From CBDAPI01 sp964565865 (lineage in GTDB: Bacteria; Acidobacteriota; UBA6911; RPQK01; CBDAPI01): a stretch of DNA of 64,000 bases. This document shows positions 35,925 to 43,893 of the stretch, in pieces; the first letter of the stretch is position 1, and every line of letters starts with the position of its first letter. The stretch covers positions 62,001 through 126,000 of the forward strand of contig CAZMGM010000002.1 of assembly GCA_964565865.1 (NCBI GenBank), read 5' to 3'. The notes beneath the pieces were generated by a model that was not told where the DNA came from, searched no databases, and saw only the letters and a list, made by a program, of their open reading frames with translations. The position numbers were made by a program, and so were the translations under genes.

Positions 35925-37436
35925 CTAAGAAGCCCGGGGGGCTACAGTGCGGCGGCTCAACCAGCGGTTGAGCCCGAGCAAAAATCCCATCGCCACTCCC
36001 CATTGCACCAGGCATGACATCACACTGAAGGAATCGAACGGGTTGTACCAGGTGTCGGGGGCATACACTGTGGCCGATAGGTAGAGCCACCAGGCTAGCA
36101 GCAGCCCCGCCAGCAACGGGACCACACAGGTCATCAGGACGTCCCAGGTACGGCCTGCATTCCAGTCACCCGGTAACCCGTCGATGGTCTCCTTACGGAA
36201 GCGTCGTGCCCCATGGCGAATGACTGCAAACGCTATGAATGCCCCTGAGATCATGAGCGCAATGCTCCAGACAAAGTCCTGATTCTGCAGAAAGCCGAGG
36301 TGGACGGAGGAGGGAATGCCCAGTAGGAAACCCGCCGTACCCACGCCCGCGATGGCGTAACGACGCAGAACGCCAAGATCCATGACAATCCTAGTAGCCA
36401 GTTCTATCATAGAGATGAGCGAACTGAAGGCGGCGCAGGAGAGCCCCAGGAAGAACATCACCGCGAATAGATTGCCGGCTGGCATGCTGGAGAAGAGTTG
36501 AAGCATCCAGATGAACGTCAAGCCGGTAGCGGCGGGCCCGCTGGTCCGCATCACTTCCAGCACTTCTGAATTGTCCATATCGGCACCAAGAATGGCGAAG
36601 ACGGTCCCGAAGATGACCATGGCTGCCAGGATTGACACGGCGTTGTTGCCTGCGGCAGTGATAATCGCGTTCTTGACAACGCCGTGTCTGCGCTGCATGT
36701 ACGCCCCGTAGGTAAGGATCAGGCCCCAGCCCGCGCCGGTGTCGAAGGCATTCTGGGTAAGTGCCTCAAGCCAGACTTTGGGCTTCGTCAATGTCCCCCA
36801 GTCGGGAGAAAAGAGAAACCCGATTCCTTCCCAGGAACCGGCCAGCGTGAGTGTTCGGACCAGGGCGATGAGCAGGACAAACAGCAGTGTTGGAATCAGG
36901 ACTTTGTTAACGCGCTCGATGGACTGCACGCCTTTCCACACAGCCAGTGCGGCCAGCCCCATTGCCAGAGCATGAAAGAAAACAGGCAGTCCGCTGCCCT
37001 GGAAGCTGTCCCATATTCCCCTCGCTTGCTGAGCGTCGAAAGGAAGAGGCGCGGTCGCCGTCTTGATCAGGTAGTACAGGCACCAACCTGCTATGACCGA
37101 ATAGTAGAACATGATGCCCGCAGCTACGAAGCCAACGAAGGCTCCCATCCAGGCAAACTTCTTCCCAGCAACCTTGATGAAGGTGCCAACCACACCCATC
37201 CGCCCTCTGCGCCCCAGGGCATATTCGGCAACGATGAGCGGGACACTCCATACGAACAGGAAGATCACCCATGCCACGAGGAAGGCTCCCGCCCCTTCAT
37301 CACCACTGTTCTGAGCCACTATGCGCGGAAAGCGCCAGATATTACCCGTGCCGACTGCAATTCCGAGAGCGCTTAGAATGAGTCCGAGACGAGAGGAAAA
37401 ACGTTGCNNNNNNNNNNGCTCTGTTGGATCGGACAT
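35925..37436 (-). CDS. Sodium-dependent transporter of the neurotransmitter:sodium symporter (SNF/NSS) family
   Basis: 503 codons with ~12 membrane spans. The first span carries the family motif 'ALGIAVGTGNIWRFP' (unwound Na+/substrate region), and 'TGAGWGLILTYGAYM' marks span 6. Bacterial members move amino acids or similar compounds with Na+. Residues 7-10 are undefined, because the assembly has 10 N at 37408-37417; the frame through the gap is therefore assumed. The start codon ATG at 37434-37436 is seen directly. It converges with the NYN gene. Confidence 0.9.
   Translation of the reverse strand: MSDPTEXXXXQRFSSRLGLILSALGIAVGTGNIWRFPRIVAQNSGDEGAGAFLVAWVIFLFVWSVPLIVAEYALGRRGRMGVVGTFIKVAGKKFAWMGAFVGFVAAGIMFYYSVIAGWCLYYLIKTATAPLPFDAQQARGIWDSFQGSGLPVFFHALAMGLAALAVWKGVQSIERVNKVLIPTLLFVLLIALVRTLTLAGSWEGIGFLFSPDWGTLTKPKVWLEALTQNAFDTGAGWGLILTYGAYMQRRHGVVKNAIITAAGNNAVSILAAMVIFGTVFAILGADMDNSEVLEVMRTSGPAATGLTFIWMLQLFSSMPAGNLFAVMFFLGLSCAAFSSLISMIELATRIVMDLGVLRRYAIAGVGTAGFLLGIPSSVHLGFLQNQDFVWSIALMISGAFIAFAVIRHGARRFRKETIDGLPGDWNAGRTWDVLMTCVVPLLAGLLLAWWLYLSATVYAPDTWYNPFDSFSVMSCLVQWGVAMGFLLGLNRWLSRRTVAPRAS
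37408..37417. other. Assembly gap (10 N)
   Basis: Ten undefined bases within the first codons of the transporter gene: a scaffold join of unknown true length, so order across this point depends on the scaffolding. Confidence 0.99.
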
Positions 37437-37501
37437 GTGGATGGGGGTCAGGAGCTTTAGTCTCCAGGCCGGAAGGTGCAGAAAGACGGGTGCCGGTCAG
37501 G

Positions 37502-37800
37502 TCAGGTTTTCCCTTCCTCCATCTTATGGATGACGAGAACTTTAGCACCTCTGACTCCGCCTTGCTTAAGTTCTAGGAGCGCCCGGTTGGCATTCTCGAG
37601 GGGGAAGGCCTACGTCTCCGGCTGGATGGGAATCCGGGCTACAAAAGACAGGAATTCCACGATATCGTATCGCGTCACGTTGGCTACCGTCTTAATCTCC
37701 TGCTCTAGCCACAAATGTGTGTGATAGCCCAGATTGGACAGTGTCTTTTGTCCCCGTCCTCCTTTCTGATCACGTTGATAACCAGACGGCCTCCCGGTCG
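37502..37800 (-). pseudogene. C-terminal remnant of a zinc-type alcohol dehydrogenase
   Basis: The minus strand reads 'LRPGGRLVINVIRKED' (Rossmann strand) and, in another frame, 'HLWLEQEIKTVANVTRYDIV', 'EFLSFVARIPIQPET', a TAG, then 'AFPLENANRALLELKQGG' and 'RGAKVLVIH' before the TGA at 37502-37504. These are the last ~90 residues of medium-chain zinc alcohol dehydrogenases. A frameshift and an internal stop show decay; the catalytic N-terminal half was not found. Confidence 0.7.
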
Positions 37801-37873
37801 CAGGTGAAGATGTCAGTGGGCTGCAAAACCGGCGGATGATCGACCATTTTCCGTCCCAGCCGAGGAGCCATGG

Positions 37874-38347
37874 CTATCCTCTGCTGGAACCCTTCTGGCA
37901 CGTTGTAATGGGTCCCAGCGCCCCGCCTGCCAGGGTGGATCTGAGGATCCCCTCGTATTGATTCAACAGACTCTGGATGATTGAGGAGCATAGCACGACC
38001 AGATCTAGGCCCGACCCCGGCAGCGAAATGTCGAGAGTTTGTGCCAGGTCACTCAAATCCGCCTGTGTGGGGTCAAACCGAGGCTCGTTAACGGAGCGGT
38101 TCCGAAGGTCCCGGAGGCGATTCAGACAGTTGAAAAAGCTGTCTGGCAACACGTCCATTTCGTTCAGGACGATCATCTTCCGGTAGTGCGAGATCCTCCT
38201 CATTTCGCCGGCGTGCTTGCAATGGGCCCTGATGAGTTCGTTAACGGTCAGCTCTATGAGTCCATGAGCGACAATTACGACAAGACGCGGCCTGTCTTTC
38301 AGTCGTTCGAGGTCCGTCAGAAAAGCGGTCGTTTGCTGGCTCATCAT
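37874..38347 (-). CDS. Helical protein, HEPN/DUF4145-like
   Basis: 157 residues from ATG 38347 (the frame is open to 38386). Predicted all-helical. Segment 'VVIVAHGLIELTVNELIRAH' and then 'FFNCLNRLRDLRNRSVNEPRF' resemble HEPN-type proteins, where an R-x4-H motif cleaves RNA; here the motif position reads RNRSVN (Asn instead of His), so nuclease activity is doubtful. The last ~20 residues look non-conserved and the decayed dehydrogenase lies directly downstream. Family placement is tentative. Confidence 0.5.
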   Translation of the reverse strand: MMSQQTTAFLTDLERLKDRPRLVVIVAHGLIELTVNELIRAHCKHAGEMRRISHYRKMIVLNEMDVLPDSFFNCLNRLRDLRNRSVNEPRFDPTQADLSDLAQTLDISLPGSGLDLVVLCSSIIQSLLNQYEGILRSTLAGGALGPITTCQKGSSRG

Positions 38348-38553
38348 TGAATGGTGTCTCGCACGGCCCGGCCGAACCGAATCCATGCCCTATGTTAGGG
38401 CTATTGGGCTATTCTGGCCAGCCATCAATCGCGACAGAGATATTGCAGGAAAAGTCAATCGTTTTGGAACGCGAGAGGTATTGGGTCTCAGCGCCAGGCT
38501 GAACGAAGCAGAAGTTCATGAAACAGATCAAAATCCGGAGCTTACAACCGGAT

Positions 38554-38568
38554 CGGTCCCAAGGACCG
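38554..38568 (+). other. Short perfect hairpin
   Basis: CGGTCC-caa-GGACCG, about 100 bases upstream of the FG-GAP lipoprotein gene. No U-tract follows; function unknown. Confidence 0.3.
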
Positions 38569-38673
38569 AGGGCTCTGATTAAGCCGGAGTGCGTCGGCGT
38601 GTAAAATGAACACTGCTGAAAAGCTGGCCTCCGAGAACTTCGCCGCCAGCTACTTCACAGGAGGCGATGCGGG

Positions 38674-39987
38674 ATGACACTCCAGAAACACCTGAAAGCC
38701 GGAGGAGCGATGTTTTCGGGCCTCCTACTTCTCGCATGTGCGGGCCAGGGAGGAGGGAGCTACAAGATTCGAGACTTCCAGAAGATTCATGTCACGCCGG
38801 TCTACTGGTCCGAGGGAGCCAGCTACGGCGACTTCAATCAGGACGGCCTCCTGGACCTGGTTTGCGGAGCTCACATCTACCTCGGGCCCGACTTCAGTGC
38901 GCGACATGAGTTCTACCCTGCCGTGGCTCCCACCAAACGTGGACCGAATGACCTCCTGTTTTATGCGCTCGACAGCTTCTTTTCCTTCGTACACGATTTC
39001 AACGGCGACGGCTGGAGCGACGTCCTTACCATGGGTCTCCCCAATGAGCCAGCCTACTGGTACGAGAATCCGAGGATCTCGTTGGCAGGACCGCCCGGGG
39101 GGGCGCCAGTCCACTGGAACCGACATGAGGTCATCGATCAAGTCAAGCTGGAATCTCCCCGTTTTGGAGATTTGACCGGAGACGAACAACCTGAGCTGAT
39201 TCTGGGATACGGAGACCGGATGGGTTACGCGACTCCAGACCCGGTTGATCCAGAGAACCCTTGGGTGTTTCATGCGATTTCGACCGAAATGGAAGTGCCC
39301 GTCTACCTGCACGGGCTTGGTTTCGGAGATATCGATGGAGACGGAAAAAGCGAGGTCGTCACCAAAGATGGCTGGTGGAGTCAGCCCGCTTCGCTCAAAG
39401 GAGATCCCGAATGGGAATACCAGGCCTACCAGTTCGCGGAGCGGGGCGGTGCTCAGATGTTCGTCTACGACGTGAACGGAGACGGTCTAAACGACGTCAT
39501 CTCGAGCCTCAATGGACATGGCTGGGGTTTGAGCTGGTTCGAACAGCTCGAGGGCGCCACCGGGGAGGTCGACTTCAGGGAGCACGTAATCATGAGCAAG
39601 GAGGAGGAGAACACGGACAATCCCTATGGAGTCCAGTTTTCACAACTCCACGCCCTCGTTGTCATTGACGTTGATAACGATGGGCTTAAGGATATCCTCA
39701 CGGGAAAGACGTACAGGGCGCATGAGTTCCGCGACCCGGGTTCCCGGCAGCCTGCAGTAATCTACTGGTTCCGGCTGACACGTGTGGAGGACCGGGTTGA
39801 GTACGTACCCCACTTGATCGACGATCATTCGGGTATTGGCCGGCAGTTAGTCACGGCGGACATGAACTCGGATGGCTTGCTCGATTTCGTCGTTGGCAAT
39901 AAATATGGTGCCTTTGTTTTTCTTCAACAGACCCGCCTGGTGGATGTCGAGGAATGGCACAGGGCCCAGCCCGTGAGACTCTGGTAG
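38674..39987 (+). CDS. FG-GAP/VCBS repeat lipoprotein
   Basis: 437 residues. AGGAGG (38659-38664) sits 9 bases before the ATG. The signal peptide ends in a lipobox (LLAC, Cys ~22), so the mature protein is lipid-anchored. Calcium-binding loops of the D-x-(D/N)-x-D-G type recur: 'DFNQDGLLD', 'DFNGDGWSD', 'DIDGDGKSE', 'DVNGDGLND', 'DVDNDGLKD', 'DMNSDGLLD', defining a seven-bladed-type beta-propeller like integrin alpha FG-GAP domains. Role unknown; probably binding of a polymer or protein at the surface. The epimerase gene starts 41 bases later. Confidence 0.87.
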   Translation: MTLQKHLKAGGAMFSGLLLLACAGQGGGSYKIRDFQKIHVTPVYWSEGASYGDFNQDGLLDLVCGAHIYLGPDFSARHEFYPAVAPTKRGPNDLLFYALDSFFSFVHDFNGDGWSDVLTMGLPNEPAYWYENPRISLAGPPGGAPVHWNRHEVIDQVKLESPRFGDLTGDEQPELILGYGDRMGYATPDPVDPENPWVFHAISTEMEVPVYLHGLGFGDIDGDGKSEVVTKDGWWSQPASLKGDPEWEYQAYQFAERGGAQMFVYDVNGDGLNDVISSLNGHGWGLSWFEQLEGATGEVDFREHVIMSKEEENTDNPYGVQFSQLHALVVIDVDNDGLKDILTGKTYRAHEFRDPGSRQPAVIYWFRLTRVEDRVEYVPHLIDDHSGIGRQLVTADMNSDGLLDFVVGNKYGAFVFLQQTRLVDVEEWHRAQPVRLW

Positions 39988-40028
39988 GAGGATACAAGGG
40001 ACTGCCCCGTCCTTTCCTGAAATCTGGG

Positions 40029-41147
40029 ATGCTTTCTAAAGAGCCAGGCAGAATTGCTGTAACAGGAGCGACCGGTTTTATCGGGAGTCATCTGGCGCAG
40101 CATTTCGCGTCGCAGGGCCATGCTGTGGTTAGCCTCAGCAGACGACCTCCCGGACGAAGTTTGGATGAGCGGATTGCGTATGTCGCCTGGGATTTGAGCC
40201 GCCCGGTTCCCCGGGGGGCTCTCAGGGAGTGCCAGGTGCTGGTCCACTGCGCTCACGCCCTCTACTCGCCGCACAATCGGAGTGCCGACGAGCTCAACGC
40301 GCAGGGCTCCAGAAGACTCTTTAAGGCTGCGCGTGAGAACGGCGTCGGCCAGATTGTCTATCTCTCATCACTTTCCGCGCAACCTCATGTCCGATCCCGT
40401 TACGCGAAGTCCAAGCTGGCAGTGGAAGGCCTGTTAGACCAAGAACGAGACACCATTCTGCGTTTGGGTCTAGTTCTTGGTCCCGGCGGCTTCGCCAAGG
40501 GAATCCAGAGTGCCCTGGTCAGGACTCGAGTGGTGCCATTGTTGGATGGCGGCCGTCAACCGGTCTGGACAATTCATATTGAAGATCTATGTGCCATTGT
40601 TGTTGCTTTGCTTCAGAGGAAGGGCACTGGGATCCTGCAGATCGGGAACCCCCAACAGCTCTCCGTTGCACATGTCAACCGATCTCTGGCCAGAGCCCTG
40701 CGGCGAAAAATCCACTTTTTCCCCCTTCCGTTCCAGATCCTCTACCCGCTGGTGAAGCTGGCAGAACAACTTGGGATGGATCTTCCCATAACCGCTGAGA
40801 ATCTGCTCGGACTTCGAGGCGCCAGACAACTGAGCTTGCAGAGTGACATGGAGCAGACTGGGTGTGAGGTGCGCTCCTTTGAAGAGCTCTTGGAAGATGG
40901 AGCTATCGAGGAGTGGCTTCCGCATCCGGCGCCTCGCGATTCGCGGTGGATGGCCCTGCTGAGGCCGACCGAGCCTGAGATCCTGGACTATGCGCGCCGG
41001 GAGACCGATTGGCGAGAGGCGGATCGATTCCAGCCCCTGCACGGGGGTCCCCTAATCGGGCTGGCGGTCCTGTTGGGTGTGGGGCTCATGGGGCTGGCAG
41101 TCGCTCCGGTGCGCGGTGCATTGCGGCTTTTCAAGGGAGAGGCCTGA
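40029..41147 (+). CDS. NAD-dependent epimerase/dehydratase (extended SDR)
   Basis: 372 residues from ATG 40029 (an earlier in-frame ATG overlaps the upstream gene). NAD-binding motif 'VTGATGFIGSHLAQHF' at the start. The catalytic region has Ser in 'IVYLSSLSAQ' and Y-x-x-x-K in 'RYAKSKLAVEG'. The C-terminus ends in a hydrophobic helix (~345-365), which would tether the enzyme to the membrane. It resembles atypical SDRs related to complex-I NDUFA9 and sterol dehydrogenases. The GMC oxidoreductase gene follows after 5 bases and a GT2 gene after that, so a lipid or polyprenyl-glycan pathway is possible. Confidence 0.8.
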   Translation: MLSKEPGRIAVTGATGFIGSHLAQHFASQGHAVVSLSRRPPGRSLDERIAYVAWDLSRPVPRGALRECQVLVHCAHALYSPHNRSADELNAQGSRRLFKAARENGVGQIVYLSSLSAQPHVRSRYAKSKLAVEGLLDQERDTILRLGLVLGPGGFAKGIQSALVRTRVVPLLDGGRQPVWTIHIEDLCAIVVALLQRKGTGILQIGNPQQLSVAHVNRSLARALRRKIHFFPLPFQILYPLVKLAEQLGMDLPITAENLLGLRGARQLSLQSDMEQTGCEVRSFEELLEDGAIEEWLPHPAPRDSRWMALLRPTEPEILDYARRETDWREADRFQPLHGGPLIGLAVLLGVGLMGLAVAPVRGALRLFKGEA

Positions 41148-41152
41148 GGATC

Positions 41153-42778
41153 GTGCAGTTCGACGTTCTAGTTGTCGGTTCAGGGCCGGCAGGGGTTCAG
41201 GCGCTCTCGGGTTTCGCGGGGAAACGGCTTCGGGTAGGTCTGATCGATCCGGGAAAGGTGGAGACCCGCTACGGCCAACTGATCCCTGATCAGAACTTTA
41301 TCGAGATAAGGCAGAATTGCCGGCATCAGCAGCGCTTCTTTCTGGGTGACGACGAGGAAGCCCTAGAGGCCCGGGGAGCACGTCTTGCAGCTCATCTGAC
41401 ACCGCCCAGGCAGTATCTTCTCGAGGGAACGGAACAGCACTTACCTTTTCGCTCCCGGACACTCTGCCATTTTCAGACCCTGGCTCAGGGAGGGCTAGGT
41501 GCCGGGTGGGGAGCGGGTGTCTGTACTTTCAGCTCCGGCGAAATGGAGGAGGCTGGCATAGACGCAACGCTCATGCCCCGGTTGTATTCGCAAGTCGCTG
41601 ATTCCATCGGTGTCAGTCTCGAATCGGCAGCCGATACGACACCCCTGGTGTGTGATCTGAGTTCGGCGCAACCGGCCTTGGAGATCGACGAGAATGCAGA
41701 GGCCATTTTAAACGCTTACGAGAGAAAACGGGGGAGACTCAACGAGAACGGTTTCTTTCTTGGAAAAGCCCCCCTGGCCGTGCTCACCCGCGACCGGGAA
41801 AAGGCCGGTGTCCGGCGCGGAGCCTGTCCCTATCACAACATGGACTACTATTTGGATAGCCGGGGCTCGGTCTATCGGCCTGCCTATACTCTCCAGGAAC
41901 TTGAGCAGGAGCCCAACTTCGAGCATTTTCGGGGCTACCTGGCCCTCGAGTTTGCCGAGAAGGAGGGGAGGGTGTCGGTGGTGTGCAGATCCCTGGACGG
42001 TCGGGAGACACTGACATTGAGTAGCAGGAGACTGGTGCTGGCTGCGGGAGCCTTGAACACGGCTCGCCTGGTCGGGGCCTCCTACCAGATGTTTGGCCGC
42101 AAGCTCCCTCTGCTCTCCAACGAAGTCCGCTTCCTTCCTTCCTTAAATCTTGCCAGGCTGGGCCGTGACTCGGGAGTCCGCAAGTGCAGCCTTGCCCAGC
42201 TTGTGGGAGTACTATCCGGTCCCGACCGAGACCGTCTGATCAGCTACTTCTTTTCTTATGATTCGCTGCTCTTTTTCCGACTGGTACGCGACCTGCCCTT
42301 GCCTGTGTGGCTGGGCCATCTTCTCGCCCGCACGGTCGTCAGCTCGCTGACCATTGCGACCCTTCATTTTCCGGACCGGCGCACACGCCTCAAATGGATG
42401 AAAGTGCCCGGGCCGGCAGCCACGGGAGGATTACCCGAGTTGGAGGCCGAATATGGGCTGACATATCGCGAGGAAGGACGGATAACGGAGGCCGTCGGAA
42501 GGCTCAAACGTCATCTCGTGAGAATCGGATGCCTTCCGCTGGCCGTTGTCAATTGGGGCAGCGGTACCGCGGTTCACTATGGAGGCACTCTCCCATTTAC
42601 CGCCAGCGGGGAACCGTATGTGACCTGTCAGCTCGACGGTCGGCTGAACGGGACCCGCAGGGTCTATGTCGCTGATTCGGCTTCCTGGAGGTTCCTGCCG
42701 GCGAAGGGTCCGACGCTGACCATCATGGCCAATGCCCGCCGAGTTGCCGAGGAGGTGGTGAAGGACTTGCAGGAGTGA
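41153..42778 (+). CDS. GMC-type FAD-dependent oxidoreductase
   Basis: 541 residues from GTG 41153; the family start 'FDVLVVGSGPAGVQAL' follows at once, with AAGGGAG 12-18 bases upstream. FAD dinucleotide motif GxGxxG at residues ~9-14, 'TLAQGGLGAGWGAGV' in the middle, and the C-terminal GMC signature 'RVYVADSASWRFLPAKGPT' with 'LTIMANARRVAEEV'. Members oxidise alcohols, sugars or sterols. The gene lies between the epimerase and the GT2 glycosyltransferase, with a 5-base gap upstream. Substrate unknown. Confidence 0.82.
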   Translation: MQFDVLVVGSGPAGVQALSGFAGKRLRVGLIDPGKVETRYGQLIPDQNFIEIRQNCRHQQRFFLGDDEEALEARGARLAAHLTPPRQYLLEGTEQHLPFRSRTLCHFQTLAQGGLGAGWGAGVCTFSSGEMEEAGIDATLMPRLYSQVADSIGVSLESAADTTPLVCDLSSAQPALEIDENAEAILNAYERKRGRLNENGFFLGKAPLAVLTRDREKAGVRRGACPYHNMDYYLDSRGSVYRPAYTLQELEQEPNFEHFRGYLALEFAEKEGRVSVVCRSLDGRETLTLSSRRLVLAAGALNTARLVGASYQMFGRKLPLLSNEVRFLPSLNLARLGRDSGVRKCSLAQLVGVLSGPDRDRLISYFFSYDSLLFFRLVRDLPLPVWLGHLLARTVVSSLTIATLHFPDRRTRLKWMKVPGPAATGGLPELEAEYGLTYREEGRITEAVGRLKRHLVRIGCLPLAVVNWGSGTAVHYGGTLPFTASGEPYVTCQLDGRLNGTRRVYVADSASWRFLPAKGPTLTIMANARRVAEEVVKDLQE

Positions 42779-42816
42779 GAATATCGGGTCAAACTCAGAG
42801 CGGCCGGATGGGGCTA

Positions 42817-42872
42817 TGTAGGAGCACCGTCAGTGCTCCGATTGGAATTGCTGCGTGGAAGCGGTTCCTACA
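42817..42872. repeat. REP-like nested palindrome
   Basis: TGTAGGA (42817-42823) pairs with TCCTACA (42866-42872), enclosing a perfect hairpin GGAGCAC-cgtca-GTGCTCC (42821-42839). The 'GTAGGAGC' start resembles REP elements of other bacteria. It lies in the 125-base gap between the GMC and GT2 genes. No second copy was noticed in the window. Confidence 0.5.
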
Positions 42873-42903
42873 TTGCCCCAGAGTATGGGGAGGCGCGACG
42901 AGT

Positions 42904-43599
42904 ATGGCATTGGATAACCGTCACAACATCTGGATCGTCATTCCTGCATTCAACGAGGGCGGGGTGATTCTCGAAGTCACCCGACCCCTGCTCCAGGCCG
43001 GTTACCAGGTGGCCCTGGTGGACGATGGTTCCACCGACGGCAGCGCTAAGCAGATGCTCGGTTTGGGCGTGTCTTTCTGTCGACACGCCGTCAACCTGGG
43101 CCAGGGAGCTGCCCTGCAGACTGGTATGCGGCTGGCCTTGGACAATGGCGCCGACTATATCGTGACCTTCGACGCCGATGGCCAGCATCGTGCGGAAGAT
43201 GTTGAAAGGTTGCTCGAACCGCTGGTGGCCGGACGGTGCCAGGTCACCCTGGGGTCCAGGTTCATCAGTCCGGGAGGAACCGTGGGGATTCCCTTCCTCA
43301 GAAAAGTGCTGCTCCGGAGCGGAGCCTGGTATACCCGTGTGGTCCTGGGTCTCCAGGTAACCGACATGCACAACGGGCTGCGGGGATTTACGGCTGGGGC
43401 CGCCCGGAAGCTAAAGATTACCCAGAACCGGATGGGTCATGCCACCCAGATCCTACATCAGGTGTGGGAGCAGGGGATGACTTACGAAGAAATCCCCGTG
43501 ACCATCCGTTACACGGAGTATTCGCTGGCCAAGGGACAGAAGCTGAGCAACTTGCTCAACGTTCTCTGGGAGTCGGCCGTGGAGGTATTTCGAAGATGA
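42904..43599 (+). CDS. GT2 glycosyltransferase (dolichyl/polyprenyl-phosphate sugar synthase-like)
   Basis: 231 residues from ATG 42904, with GGGGAGG at 42887-42893 as ribosome site. GT-A fold motifs: 'WIVIPAFNEGGVI' at the start, 'VALVDDGSTDGS', 'YIVTFDADGQHRAEDVERL' (metal-binding DxD-type) and the later 'GLRGFTAGAARKL'. It would transfer a sugar from an NDP-sugar to polyprenyl phosphate. The stop overlaps the start of the following small broken gene (ATGA). It lacks C-terminal membrane helices, so the neighbouring DUF2304-like protein may once have supplied membrane contact. Confidence 0.88.
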   Translation: MALDNRHNIWIVIPAFNEGGVILEVTRPLLQAGYQVALVDDGSTDGSAKQMLGLGVSFCRHAVNLGQGAALQTGMRLALDNGADYIVTFDADGQHRAEDVERLLEPLVAGRCQVTLGSRFISPGGTVGIPFLRKVLLRSGAWYTRVVLGLQVTDMHNGLRGFTAGAARKLKITQNRMGHATQILHQVWEQGMTYEEIPVTIRYTEYSLAKGQKLSNLLNVLWESAVEVFRR

Positions 43600-43880
43600 G
43601 CTTGATGAAGAAGCCTGATCCAGGTCGCCCTCGTGCTCGAATCTCTACGCCTGCTCGTTCTCTATAGCTCTGTTTATGCGCTCTACCATGAGGGAGCGGA
43701 TTTTGGCCGTTCTTCTTTTTCGGACCGGTGTCGTGGCGACTCTCTGTCCCGGGCTGGCAGACCTGAGGCCGTTGACGTCCCTAGCAGTCCGTGGATCCCT
43801 AGCTTGGGAGGGGCCTTGGGGCCGCGACCGGCTGGGTGTGATGTTCAAGATTGCTAGGCGCTGCCTCGAGGCGCCGCCTA
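43596..43880 (+). pseudogene. Frameshifted DUF2304-like small membrane protein
   Basis: An ATG at 43596 overlaps the GT2 stop, with GGAGG at 43581-43585, so translation would be coupled. The hydrophobic parts lie in different frames: 'LIQVALVLESLRLLVLYSSV' and 'YALYHEGADF', then 'RERILAVLLFRTGVVATLCP' and 'GLADLRPLTSLAV'. This order (two spans, then a 'FP.L...lG' stretch) fits DUF2304 proteins, which often follow polyprenyl-phosphate GT2 genes. At least two frameshifts break it. Assignment is tentative. Confidence 0.4.
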
Positions 43881-43893
43881 TCTCTGACGACCG

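Noticed and set aside
36684..37376. 230-codon plus-strand frame opposite the NSS transporter
   Set aside because: Antisense to conserved membrane spans; composition is rich in Gln, His and Glu as expected for the complement of hydrophobic codons.
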